This document shows, one piece after another, positions 24,150 to 34,696 of a stretch of 64,000 bases of DNA. The notes beneath the pieces are model-generated. The model did not search any database. It was given only the letters and a program-made list of their open reading frames with translations, and had not been told where the DNA came from. The position numbers and the translations under genes were made by a program. Source of the DNA: Girardinichthys multiradiatus (taxonomy: Eukaryota > Chordata > Actinopteri > Cyprinodontiformes > Goodeidae); NCBI RefSeq assembly GCF_021462225.1, contig NC_061815.1, forward strand, positions 46,535,986 to 46,599,985, given 5' to 3'. Numbering within the stretch: position 1 is the stretch's first letter; every line of letters starts with the position of its first letter.

Positions 24150-24975
24150 GGGGTAGACCCCAGAGGGCGTGCTCTGGCACAGATGTTTGCAGCAGATCCT
24201 TAAGGTCTTGTCAATTTCATGGTGGGTCCTCCAAACCATTCCGGAGCCATTTTTGCTTTATGGTAGGAAACATTATCATGCTGAAAGAGGCCGTAGCTTC
24301 AGGGAATATATTTTCCATTAAAGGGTGTACATGCCCAGTAATAATAAATCGTACATGTCAACGTAACATCAACATGGATGGAAGGACCCAAGATTTCCCT
24401 GCAGAACATTGTTTAAAGCATTACACTGATGCTGCCAGCTTACCATCTTCCCATAGTGGATCCTGATACCGTGTGTACCCCAGGTAGCACATCCCTGGCC
24501 ATCTGCATGATGTAAAAGAAATTGTGATTCATCAGAGCACATCGCTTTCTTCCATTGCACATTTTCCATTTCTAATGCCCCTTGTTTGCACTTTCAGCAG
24601 TGAATATGAGCCAGGATGAGCTGCTTGATTGGATTGTGGCTATGCAGCCCTGTACACAACAAACTGTGATGCCCTCTATTGTGATACCTCTATCAGAGCC
24701 AGCATTAATTCTTAAAGCAAGTTGAGCTGCAGTAGCATATCTGTTGGATTGGGCCAATCACTGTTCCTTGCTTGGACCATTTTTAATAAATACTGACCGG
24801 CAGAGTTAGTGAACGCCCTACAAGAAATGCCATTTTGGAGACACATTAAAGCAGTCTTCTAACCATCACAATTTGGTCTTGTCAAACTTGCTTGAATCCT
24901 TACTATTGCTCCCTTTACCTGCTTCTCACACATCAACTACATGGACATAATGTTCACTTGCTGTCTAATTAATCC
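24150..24975 (-). pseudogene. Tc1-like transposase relic (third family)
   Basis: Read on the minus strand, pieces of a Tc1 transposase follow in order. QSNRYATAAQLALRINAGSDRG lies near 24690-24755. QWKKAMCSDESQFLLHHADG with the first catalytic Asp lies near 24500-24560. A stop-ridden stretch includes FQHDN..YHKAKMAPEWF with the second Asp near 24225-24290. The Glu motif is missing. The non-coding end at 24890-24975 resembles the terminal region of the same fish family. The copy is heavily decayed, with many stops. Confidence 0.75.
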
Positions 24976-25039
24976 TACCCACGAACAGGCAATGGGAAGA
25001 AGCTAGACTTAGTTCTAAAGTGAGTGTCTGGTTTGGTAA

Positions 25040-25925
25040 CCTTAAGGTTTTATCTTTACTTTTTGAACATGATGTCATTCTGTTGGCAGCTTTAACTCAT
25101 GACCTTCAGCATGCACTGGAGCAGTTCACAGCTGAGAGAAAAATGGCTGACAAAAAAAGTCTTCTAAGTCTGAGGCAAATAGAAGATACCATATACCATC
25201 AATGTTATTTACTCTGTAGAATGAGTAAAGGGTGGTACTCGACCGGAAAAGGGTGGCTTGTCCTCTTCAGGTTGGAGGGGAGTTCCTGCCTCAAGTGGAG
25301 GAGTTTAAGTATCTCGGGGTCTTGTTCACGAGTGAGGGAACAAATGGAGCGGGAGATCGACAGACGGATCGGTGCGGCTGCCACAGTAATGGGGGCACTG
25401 TGCCGGTCCGTTGTGGTGAAGAGAGAGCTGAGCCGAAAAGCAAAGCTCTCAATTTACCGGTCGGTCTACGTTCCTACCCTCACCTATGGCCATGAACTTT
25501 GGGTCATGACCGAAAGAACGAGATCCAGGATACAAGCGGCTGAAATGAGCTTCCTCCGTAGGGTGGCCGGGCACTCCCTTAGAGATAGGGTGAGGAGCTC
25601 AGCCATCCGGGAGGGGCTTGGAGTAGAGCCGCTGCTCCTCCACATCGAGAGGAGCCAGTTGAGGTGGCTCGGGCATCTATACCGGATGCCTCCTGGACGC
25701 CTTCCTCGGGAGGTGTTCCAGACACGTCCCACCGGGAGGAGGCCCAGGGGACGACCCAGGACATGCTGGAGGGACTATGTCTCTCGGCTGGCCTGGGAAC
25801 GCCTTGGGCTCCCCCTGGAGGAGCTGGAGGAGGTGTCTGGAGAGAGGGACGTCTGGGCGTCTCTGCTAAGTCTGCTGCCCCCGCAACCCGGTCCCGGATA
25901 AGCAGACGACGACGACGAGAGCAAG
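25040..25925 (+). pseudogene. RTE/Rex3-type LINE, 5'-truncated
   Basis: The copy begins inside the reverse transcriptase with LLFEHDVILLA (a damaged FADD box) and HDLQHALEQF. It shifts frame at about 25232 to [22 protein letters not shown], shifts again near 25340, and then runs open to 25901. This last part includes [58 protein letters not shown] and RPRGRPRTCWRDYVSRLAWERLG. It ends with LLPPQPGPG and a short GAC-rich tail (25905-25918). The block is much GC-richer than its neighbours. Endonuclease and most of the polymerase are absent. The clade name is from recall. Confidence 0.82.
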
Positions 25926-27874
25926 AATGAGAGAAGTCTGCCACACATTTTGTGTGTTGTGCTCAATATTGACCATGCTTAATTGTATTTTATGCCTCCT
26001 TTGGTTTTCCAATTCAGGCTTGATATGTATAAGTTCACATAATCACAGGAAATGCCTGGCTTCATTGTTGTTTTATTAGCAGCAAGGCAGCTTAGATAGG
26101 GGCTGAACTTTGCAGCCTAATGATGAAACAATTTTTTGAAAAAGGTAAGGTCCTTAATGTCTCCAGAACAGTTGAGACTTTGCACTTGATTTCTGTCCAA
26201 TCTCTTATTTGCAGTCCTGGCAATTAAAGGATAATTCAGTTATCTGTTTCTCTAAGACGTTTCTGATTATCTTAAGAAAGCAGGAAATCTTTGCACACCC
26301 AAGGCAGTGATCTGAAGTTACACTTTTTCTTTTACATCTGCTATAATCCAATTACTTTCCCTCTATTATGCATTCACCATTTTCTGTCTCGCCACTGTGT
26401 TGGGCACCACGGGCTGTTTGGCCAACTGTCATAGCAGTGTGCTCATGTAAACAAATTGAATTTGTGTAACCTTGCTGATGGGTACAAACTGTAGAGTCCA
26501 GTCTGGCTGGGGCGAGCGGCATCCCTGATGTTTGGAGCCCAGTGGAAACATACAGTAGTTATTATGGCCAGAAAGAGTGAACTCACCGCCTGCAGTGGCA
26601 GTAGGCTTGTTTTGTTGTATGGATGATGAAATTGATGTATGGGTCCCTCGCATGCGCAGAACAGCCAGTCTCTCTACCCAGTGATGAATTGCTTCAATAC
26701 TTTAGGCTATTGGAAAGACCAGAGCACGCAAGATCTCATTTCAACTCCTCCTTTCTATTTTCTCAGTTTTTTATTTTGGCAGATCTCAAATTAATTGTAT
26801 TGTTTTTCCTTTTGTTCTGTTGTTGCTTCCCTCTTTTTTGTATTTGTTCCTTTATCTGTAGGCCTATTTCTTTTGTCAAACTTTTAATGATGTAAAAGGT
26901 ATGCAAGGCTGCACTGGAAACACTTGACAAAGCACTTTTGAAAGATTAAGGCTGAGTAACAGCACCGCGCTGCCTCACTGCCTTTGTCTCTCCACCCTTT
27001 TCTTTCTCTGCATCTGTCCACTTGAGCAGGAGGCTGCGAGGATGATCATTGCAATAGAGGCAAGATTAAAATCGGATGTGAATTGGGCTGGAGATTGGTT
27101 TGCAGACTGAAAATGGAAGCAGAGAGAGCACTGGGGGACAGATGAACAATGAGGGAAGGTCACTAGTAAAGAGTTGGTTTGAGAGGACAGTGCTGCTGCT
27201 GAGTTGGTGGATAAAATTGACCAGGATGCAGAATTTGCACTTATATTTGCATAGAAAGTATATATATATCATTCTGCCACTTTACCTATTCAGTAGTTTA
27301 ACAGCATCTTCAGAGTATCTAGAGGCTGCTGTGAAAGCCATCTGTCGGCCAGTTTTACATCCCTTAAAGCACTCAGGGTGTTATGTGGCTTTTAGCCAGT
27401 ATTTGATGTAATTAGTCACCTCTAAGTGAATTTAATGAGAAATAACCTGCTACAGCAGCCAAATCAGCCATTATTTCTTCTTAATGACTTGCGATAATCA
27501 TTTGGTTTAAAATATTTGGACTATTCATGAATGCCTATAGCTCATATTAATTAAATGATTGTCTATCTAGTTTTTTTCCCCTTTTTATGTTAGGTTTTCA
27601 CCATTTAAAAATAATAGAATAAATGGCTATACAGCATTCATAGTTGACTGCTCTCTGTTTTGCAGTACATGGTATCAAATTATTTCCAAGCAGAGCACTG
27701 GATTGATTGTTTGTTGCAGTAGGAGTCTAAGACACTTTCCATAAAACTTTCATGTAGTCTGCTTTCCTCTTTGCCTCAGCAGGAGTTTCTGTTTGGATCA
27801 TACCTCTTGCAGAGTGGCCCTATTGATTCTTGCATTTATTTTTAACTGCACTTTCCCATTTTACTGTTTCACAG
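25926..27874. other. Non-coding intron immediately upstream of the microexon
   Basis: No earlier exon of the fstl5-like gene was found here or further upstream. A pyrimidine-rich stretch with two TGC triplets (27831 and 27847) precedes the acceptor AG at 27873-27874. Confidence 0.55.
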
Positions 27875-27901
27875 TGGCAAACATCTTGTGGCGAGAAGAA
27901 G
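27875..27901 (+). CDS. fstl5: fstl5-like exon: 27-nt microexon
   Basis: Follistatin-like 5 is a secreted neural glycoprotein with a Kazal domain, EF-hands, two Ig domains and a long C-terminal region. This exon encodes ANILWREE, with a codon split at each end. It sits between a polypyrimidine tract ending in ACAG and a donor GTACGT. Its last G joins the first two bases of the next exon to give Gly, so the protein reads LWREEG then LGIGNMF, a junction diagnostic of FSTL4/5 proteins. Both borders share the same phase, so skipping it would remove nine residues and keep the frame. The preceding exon, which should carry the end of the second Ig domain, is outside the window. Confidence 0.88.
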
Positions 27902-28099
27902 GTACGTCTGGGATGTTCCTTCTCTTCTATAGCATTCATTAACCCGAGTTAATTGAATTTGTGTAATAGAGTTACTGAACTGTGATGAGGAGGATTAAAT
28001 GATTTGTTACTTTAATCATAGGTAACATTGCTGCCAGCTTATTTCAATTGTAAATGGTCATACTTTGCAGCCTCAGGAGCTTTTTCAAGTATGTAATAA

Positions 28100-29201
<1,102 letters not shown>

Positions 29202-29534
29202 CACTAGATCAGTGTTTTTCAACCCTGGTCCTGAAGGCACACTGACCTGCATGGTTTAGATGTTTCTTTGCTTTAACCCACCTGATCAAGATGATTGTAG
29301 TTTGTCAAAAGATTGTTAATCAGTAATGAATCGAAATCAGGTGTGCTGAAACAGGGAAACATCTAGGCCCTGTCTCAATACCCGCACTACACCTTTGTGT
29401 CCCTGAATTTTGTGTAACCTTTGAGGGTTTTGAGTACGTAGTGTGTTCCAGTTCTCCAGAGTGTTCCTTAGCCCATCCCCTTTGTACTCTTAACCACACT
29501 TCGGCTAAGCGCAAATCTAAGCGGACTTCTATGG

Positions 29535-30070
29535 GGTAAGAACGCTGTCAAAAACAATGTGTATATAAAAATGGAAATGTGTGCATATTAGTCAATAGTT
29601 GTGCATAAGTAAAATCCAAAAGAGGTATTGTATATTTTTACAATATGCTATAACAGTTCTGAATATGATTTATTTTCTATGAGAATACAAATTTACATCA
29701 GCGACTTGGCGTCACGTGATCTCAGGCTGGTTAGTGGAGCACATAGTTAGTCGATTTGCATTGCGCATGTGCTATCACACTCCTCACCGCCAGTAAACGT
29801 AGTGCCTGAATGGGAGATAATTCAGTCTAAAAGGAATATGAGGGACAGAGGGGAGATAGGGAGGAAATCAAGAGTATTATAAATAAAGCGTTGTTCTTAT
29901 TTTTATGAAATACAAAACTAAAACATAGAATATAGTGGGTGGAGTTATACAATGATGTACAGTAGGTGGCAGTATGCACCTCTGAATTTGTTGCGTACCG
30001 CCAGCAGAAGAACAAGAAAAAGAAGAAGAAGAAGCAGGAGCACTAGCGCCAAGATGACGGACCAAGAGCA
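29535..30070 (+). repeat. Palindrome left arm
   Basis: Inverse copy of 31643-32275. The innermost 200 bp differ from the right arm at only one or two positions, and divergence increases outwards. It contains a purine-rich GAAGAAGAAGAAG run near 30015-30035. Confidence 0.88.
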
Positions 30071-30072
30071 TA

Positions 30073-31640
30073 CAGGTCCTTCTCAAAAAATGTGCATATT
30101 GTGATAAAGTTCATTATTTTCCATAATGTCATGATGAAAATTTAACATTCATATATTTTAGATTCATTGCACACTAACTGAAATATTTCAGGTCTTTTAT
30201 TGTCTTAATACGGATTATTTTGGCATACAGCTCATGAAAACCCAAAATTCCTATCTCACAAAATTAGCATATTTCATCCAACCAATAAAAGAAAAGTGTT
30301 TTTAATACAAAAAACATCAACCTTCAAATAATCATGTACAGTTATGCACTCAATACTTGGTCGGGAATCCTTTTGCAGAAATGACTGCTTCAATGCAGCG
30401 TGGCATGGAGGCAATCAGCCTGTGGCACTGCTGAGGTCTTATGGAGGCCCAGGATGCTTCGATAGCGGCCTTTAGCTCATCCAGAGTGTTGGGTCTTGAG
30501 TCTCTCAACGTTCTCTTCACAATATCCCACAGATTCTCTATGGGGTTCAGGTCAGGAGAGTTGGCAGGCCAATTGAGCACAGTGATACCATGGTCAGTAA
30601 ACCATTTACCAGTGGTTTTGGCACTGTGAGCAGGTGCCAGGTCGTGCTGAAAAATGAAATCTTCATCTCCATAAAGCTTTTCAGCAGATGGAAGCATGAA
30701 GTGCTCCAAAATCTCCTGATAGCTAGCTGCATTGACCCTGCCCTTGATAAAACACAGTGGACCAACACCAGCAGCTGACACGGCACCCCAGACCATCACT
30801 GACTGTGGGTACTTGACACTGGACTTCTGGCATTTTGGCATTTCCTTCTCCCCAGTCTTCCTCCAGACTCTGGCACCTTGATTTCCGAATGACATGCAGA
30901 ATTTGCTTTCATCCGAAAAAAGTACTTTGGACCACTGAGCAACAGTCCAGTGCTGCTTCTCTGTAGCCCAGGTCTGGGGAATGCGGCACCTGTAGCCCAT
31001 GTCCTGCACACGCCTGTGCACGGTGGCTCTGGATGTTTCTACTCCAGACTCAGTCCACTGCTTCCGCAGGTCCCCCAAGGTCTGGAATCGGCCCTTCTCC
31101 ACAATCTCCCTCAGGGTCCGGTCACCTCTTCTCGTTGTGCAGCGTTTTCTGCCACACTTTTTCCTTCCCACAGACTTCCCACTGAGGTGCCTTGATACAG
31201 CACTCTGGGAACAGCCTATTCGTTCAGAAATTTCTTTCTGCGTCTTACCCTCTTGCTTGAGGGTGTCAATAGTGGCCTTCTGGACAGCAGTCAGGTCGGC
31301 AGTCTTACCCATGATTGGGGTTTTGAGTGATGAACCAGGCTGGGAGTTTTAAAGGCCTCAGGAATCTTTTGCAGGTGTTTAGAGTTAACTCGTTGATTCA
31401 GATGATTAGGTTCATAGCTCGTTTAGAGACCCTTTTAATGATATGCTAATTTTGTGAGATAGGAATTTTGGGTTTTCATGAGCTGTATGCCAAAATCATC
31501 CGTATTAAGACAATAAAAGACCTGAAATATTTCAGTTAGTGTGCAATGAATCTAAAATATATGAATGTTAAATTTTCATCATGACATTATGGAAAATAAT
31601 TAACTTTATCACAATATGCACATTTTTTGAGACGGACCTG
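30073..31640 (-). mobile_element. Tc1-like element with open transposase frame (family 1)
   Basis: The 1568-bp element is bounded by TA duplications (30071-30072, 31641-31642). It has inverted-repeat arms of about 200 bp (30073-30274 and 31441-31640), each holding an outer CTCAAAAAAT-type and an inner CTCACAAAATTAGCATAT direct repeat, the IR/DR layout. The arms are nearly identical to each other and to the 39574-41183 copy. The element is exactly 42 bp shorter than that 1610-bp copy, all due to one deletion in the gene. It lies at the centre of the palindrome. Confidence 0.95.
30350..31312 (-). CDS. Tc1-like DD34E transposase, open frame with 14-residue deletion
   Basis: Cuts and re-inserts its own element at TA sites in the nucleus. 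The 320-residue frame has an N-terminal helix-turn-helix pair (residues about 5-45, EISERIGCSQSAVSRHL), a basic GRKKCGRKRCTTRRGDR segment that can serve as nuclear signal, and a second helix-turn-helix region to about residue 110. The catalytic core follows, with Asp in VLFSDESKF, Asp in FQHDLAPAHS and Glu in SPDLNPIENLW; 34 residues lie between the second Asp and the Glu. It ends ISAKGFPTKY. Relative to the sister copies, the linker VKPLLNQKQRQKRL between the DNA-binding and catalytic parts is missing (IPQ joins TWATEKQHW). No stops or frameshifts occur otherwise. Whether the shortened protein works is unknown. Confidence 0.93.
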   Translation of the reverse strand: MGKTADLTAVQKATIDTLKQEGKTQKEISERIGCSQSAVSRHLSGKSVGRKKCGRKRCTTRRGDRTLREIVEKGRFQTLGDLRKQWTESGVETSRATVHRRVQDMGYRCRIPQTWATEKQHWTVAQWSKVLFSDESKFCMSFGNQGARVWRKTGEKEMPKCQKSSVKYPQSVMVWGAVSAAGVGPLCFIKGRVNAASYQEILEHFMLPSAEKLYGDEDFIFQHDLAPAHSAKTTGKWFTDHGITVLNWPANSPDLNPIENLWDIVKRTLRDSRPNTLDELKAAIEASWASIRPQQCHRLIASMPRCIEAVISAKGFPTKY

Positions 31641-31642
31641 TA

Positions 31643-32275
31643 TGCTCTTGGTCCGTCATCTTGGCGCTAGTGCTCCTGCTTCTTCTTCTTCTTTTTCTTG
31701 TTCTTCTGCTGGCGGTACGCAACAAATTCAGAGGTGCATACTGCCACCTACTGTACATCATTGTATAACTCCACCCACTATATTCTATGTTTTAGTTTTG
31801 TATTTCATAAAAATAAGAACAATGCTTTATTTATAATACTCTTGATTTCCCCCCTATCTCCCCTCTGTCCCTCATATTCCTTTTAGACTGAATTATCTCC
31901 CATTCAGGCACTATGTTTACTGGCGGTGAGGAGTGTGACAGCGCAAGCGCAACGCGAATCGACTAACTCTGTGCTCCACTAACCAGCCTGAGATTTCGTG
32001 ATGCCAAGTCGCTGATGTAAATTCGTATTCTCATAGAAAAGAAATCGTATTTACAAACTTTTATAGCATATTGTATTCATAAAGAATAAACCACAACTGT
32101 AAACTTGAACTTTGTGTTTGTAATTTCTTGAAGCTGTAACTTTTTATTTCGAATTCTTATAGAGAAAATATACAATACCTCTTTTGGATTTTACTTATGC
32201 ACAACTATTGACTAATATGCACACATTTCCGTCTTTACATACACATTGTTTTTGACAGCGTTCTTACCCCATAGA
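31643..32275 (-). repeat. Palindrome right arm
   Basis: Mirror of 29535-30070. Both arms carry the same 69-codon chance frame (minus at 29877-30086, plus at 31627-31836), which is simply the duplicated DNA read twice. Confidence 0.88.
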
Positions 32276-32301
32276 CTTCGCTGAAGGATATTACCCACAA
32301 T

Positions 32302-32637
32302 TCACTGCTGCAGGTGACGTTTTGAGCAAAAACCAACCACAACCATCAATGTAATCAACCATGAAATAAGAATAATAAGAACTGTGTAAACCTTCGAACA
32401 AACACTGGTGCTGTGGCGAGAGTCTGTTGCAGCCTCCTTCACTTCCTGCACTTTCTTCTCCTTGAAACAATTGCTTGTTGCTGTTTTAAAATATTTTTTT
32501 AACAGCAAGACTGCAAAAACAGCAACGGGTCTCGTCATTTTTGACGTGGTAGTTACGGTCCAGAGGTGCAAGTCGATGACGTAATCCCTCCTGTCCCAAT
32601 TCTCCAATTTTGCACGCTCATAACCTGGCCACTTCAA
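32302..32637 (-). CDS. Hypothetical 111-codon frame at the unique end of the palindromic element
   Basis: A minus-strand frame starts just inside the right terminus with MKWPGYERAKLENWDRRDY and holds an internal MTRPVAVFAVLLLKKYF and a basic KEKKVQEVKE stretch. It ends near a hydrophobic LIILISWLITLMVVVGF. Its position, reading inward from the terminus, fits a first exon of a lost transposase, but I do not recognise the family and it may be chance. Confidence 0.3.
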   Translation of the reverse strand: MKWPGYERAKLENWDRRDYVIDLHLWTVTTTSKMTRPVAVFAVLLLKKYFKTATSNCFKEKKVQEVKEAATDSRHSTSVCSKVYTVLIILISWLITLMVVVGFCSKRHLQQ

Positions 32638-34315
32638 CCCCTATGTGCACTTTTACAAAGTACACACTTTATAGAGGGGCGTAGGGTGTAGTGTGGGTAT
32701 TGGAACAGGGCCCTAAAACATGAAGGGCAGGGTGCCTTGAGGACCAGGATTGAAAAACATAGCCCTAGATTATATCCATAGAGGTGGTTTGTAGTTGCAA
32801 CATAAATGTGAAAAATTTCAAGCAGCACACCTCTGCAGGATACTGTATGAGTTATTCCAGACATAATTTGATCATATCTCAACAGTACGTTTCCTCAAGC
32901 AGCTACATGATGTACAGCTGTGTTGTCTTCCTCTGTGGGTGCCATGTCTTTCTCGTTTTTCAAATTAATGGAACATGCTTTGAAATACTTTTGCAAGTTT
33001 TCCAAAGAAAGTCTGAAAAGATGAAAGCCGACAACAGAACTCTATGTTCACATGAATATGTTTCATTGTTTTTATTATTACACATACTGTAACAAATGTT
33101 GCCTATTCTAAATCAAAATATTTTTTCATTCGTGAAGCTGCTTGATTTTTGTTTTTGAGCTGCAAACTATAAACTCCATTCTATTGGGGAAATAAATTTT
33201 TTTTAATATATATATTTTTAGTCCTTTAAATGAGTCTGTGATGTCTACACAATTTTGTAGTTCAGATATGTCTTTTAAAGAAAAGTACCCAAGTCACTGG
33301 GGGGGACTTTATAGTGTCGAGTCAGCCTGTTTGTTTTAATTTGTTGACAGACTACATGCAATCAGAGCTGGTTTCACCCCTCAGCAGACTCTTTTACACC
33401 CAGCTACCCTTCCTTAGATCACCGTTTATCACCAGACTTCTCAGGCAGAAAAACATTCAGCGCAGCAAACTGATAGATACGTGTTACATTTACATGTGTT
33501 CTCAAATAGACACTTTCCTCTGAGCTGCTTTTCATCCAGCAACCCTGTGCTGATTGGACGGAGGTTATACATAAAGTGAAGCCATGAATGCACAACAATA
33601 AACAACAATAAGTGTTCCTCTGAGAGGTGTGTTTGTATTAGGATATCAATCACTGCGACTGTTGTGATGCGAGTTCTGGTGCGGTCTCACTGTCCTGCAT
33701 TGTGAACACGAGACCATTCTCAGGATGGCGCTCACATTTTCTCCATCACAGACGGGCATTGATTGATTTGTTATGGTAATCAGCCAGCCCATTCATTATT
33801 ATTTCCCACCATATAGAGTAGAAAACTGATACACACTACTGTGCAAAACACCTTTATGTTCAGATATAGTAGTTAGTATTCAGTCTTAGCTCAGTAAAAA
33901 GGACAATCTGAAAGGATCCTACTCCTGCCACAGAACTGTTTGGAGTAATTTTTGGCTGTCAATATAATTCCTTCATTTTGGAAAGTTTGACCCTTTTCAG
34001 AAGTGCTTTGCTTTCCCAGTGCAAGCTAGGGATGGATCCATGAACCATAGACATACCACCAGAGCTACAATGAAATTGCTTAGATTAATTCATATTATTA
34101 TTATTATTCATAAGAATGGCCCAGTCAAAGCACACGCTTCTAGGTTGGGCTATTTTGCAAAAATTAACTGGCAAAAATATCTGTCTTGAGGTGCGCTAAG
34201 CTGAAAGACATTCTCCAAAAGACATGTTTTTATAAATACAATGAAATGTGGTTATTGAAAGTACTGACTAAGGCAGATATGATATAATGTATGCCACAAT
34301 TTTCAGGCTTTTATT

Positions 34316-34495
34316 TATAAAAATAAATTATAATATTATTAATAGTATTACAAAATACATTGCTTCAGTTCCATATATTCTAGTTTGTCCTAGTCTATCA
34401 CACAAAATCCCAATAAAATACCTAGAGAATTTTGGCTTTAAGGTGACAACAAGTGGAAAAGTTTAAGCAGCATGAATACTTTTGGATGATGCTGT
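34316..34495 (+). mobile_element. Decayed Tc1-like end (same family as 46857)
   Basis: Runs through 'cacacaaaatcccaataaaa' and 'aagtggaaaagtttaagcag' to 'atgaatacttttgg' and closes 'gatgctgta', which is the right-end pattern of this fish Tc1-like family. Solo fragment. Confidence 0.6.
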
Positions 34496-34645
34496 ATTCA
34501 GCTCCTGAAAAGTGAGAGAAAATGGAGGACAACAATCAAACATTAGTTTCAGCAGCAAATGGTTTCTTACAATCTGCTCACGACTACAGATTTTATCTGA
34601 CAGCTGATAATTGAAAAGTGTGAACTAGACTAGCATATAAATAAG

Positions 34646-34647
<2 letters not shown>

Positions 34648-34693
<46 letters not shown>

Positions 34694-34696
34694 TTT
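34648..34696 (+). repeat. (AT)n followed by poly-T
   Basis: About 14 AT dinucleotides and then 21 T in a row. Simple repeat; the minus-strand reading gives a K/Y/I run with no meaning. Confidence 0.95.

Larger units (their letters stand above)
29366..32712. mobile_element. Long palindromic (fold-back) element inside the hAT MITE
   Basis: Termini GGCCCTGTCTCAATACCC (left) and GGCCCTGTTCCAATACCC (right, inverted) are about 28 bp with three differences. They are flanked by a 3-bp duplication CTA (29363-29365 and 32713-32715). Removing the insert restores the MITE sequence 'catctaaaacatg'. TSD length and termini suggest a PIF/Harbinger-like origin (inference). Internally, 29535-30070 and 31643-32275 are inverted copies that meet at a single TA, so apart from the Tc1 insert the element is a near-perfect spacerless palindrome. 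The right arm is longer, with about 100 bp of extra AT-rich sequence near 32040-32150 and a unique end at 32276-32712. Confidence 0.8.
29202..32770. mobile_element. hAT-type MITE carrying two nested elements
   Basis: The outer host of the nest. Its ends are CAGTGTTTTTCAACCCTGG at 29210 and the matching inverse TTGAAAAACATAG ending at 32762. They are flanked by 8-bp direct repeats CACTAGAT (29202-29209) and CCCTAGAT (32763-32770), seven of eight identical, as expected for hAT elements. Without the insert the element would be only about 200 bp (29210-29365 plus 32716-32762), a non-autonomous MITE of a type very common in fish. Confidence 0.85.

Noticed and set aside
29877..31836. Two identical 69-codon frames (29877-30086 minus and 31627-31836 plus) that look like a conserved small protein
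   Set aside because: They are the two arms of the palindrome read in opposite directions, so the identity is explained by DNA duplication, not protein constraint.
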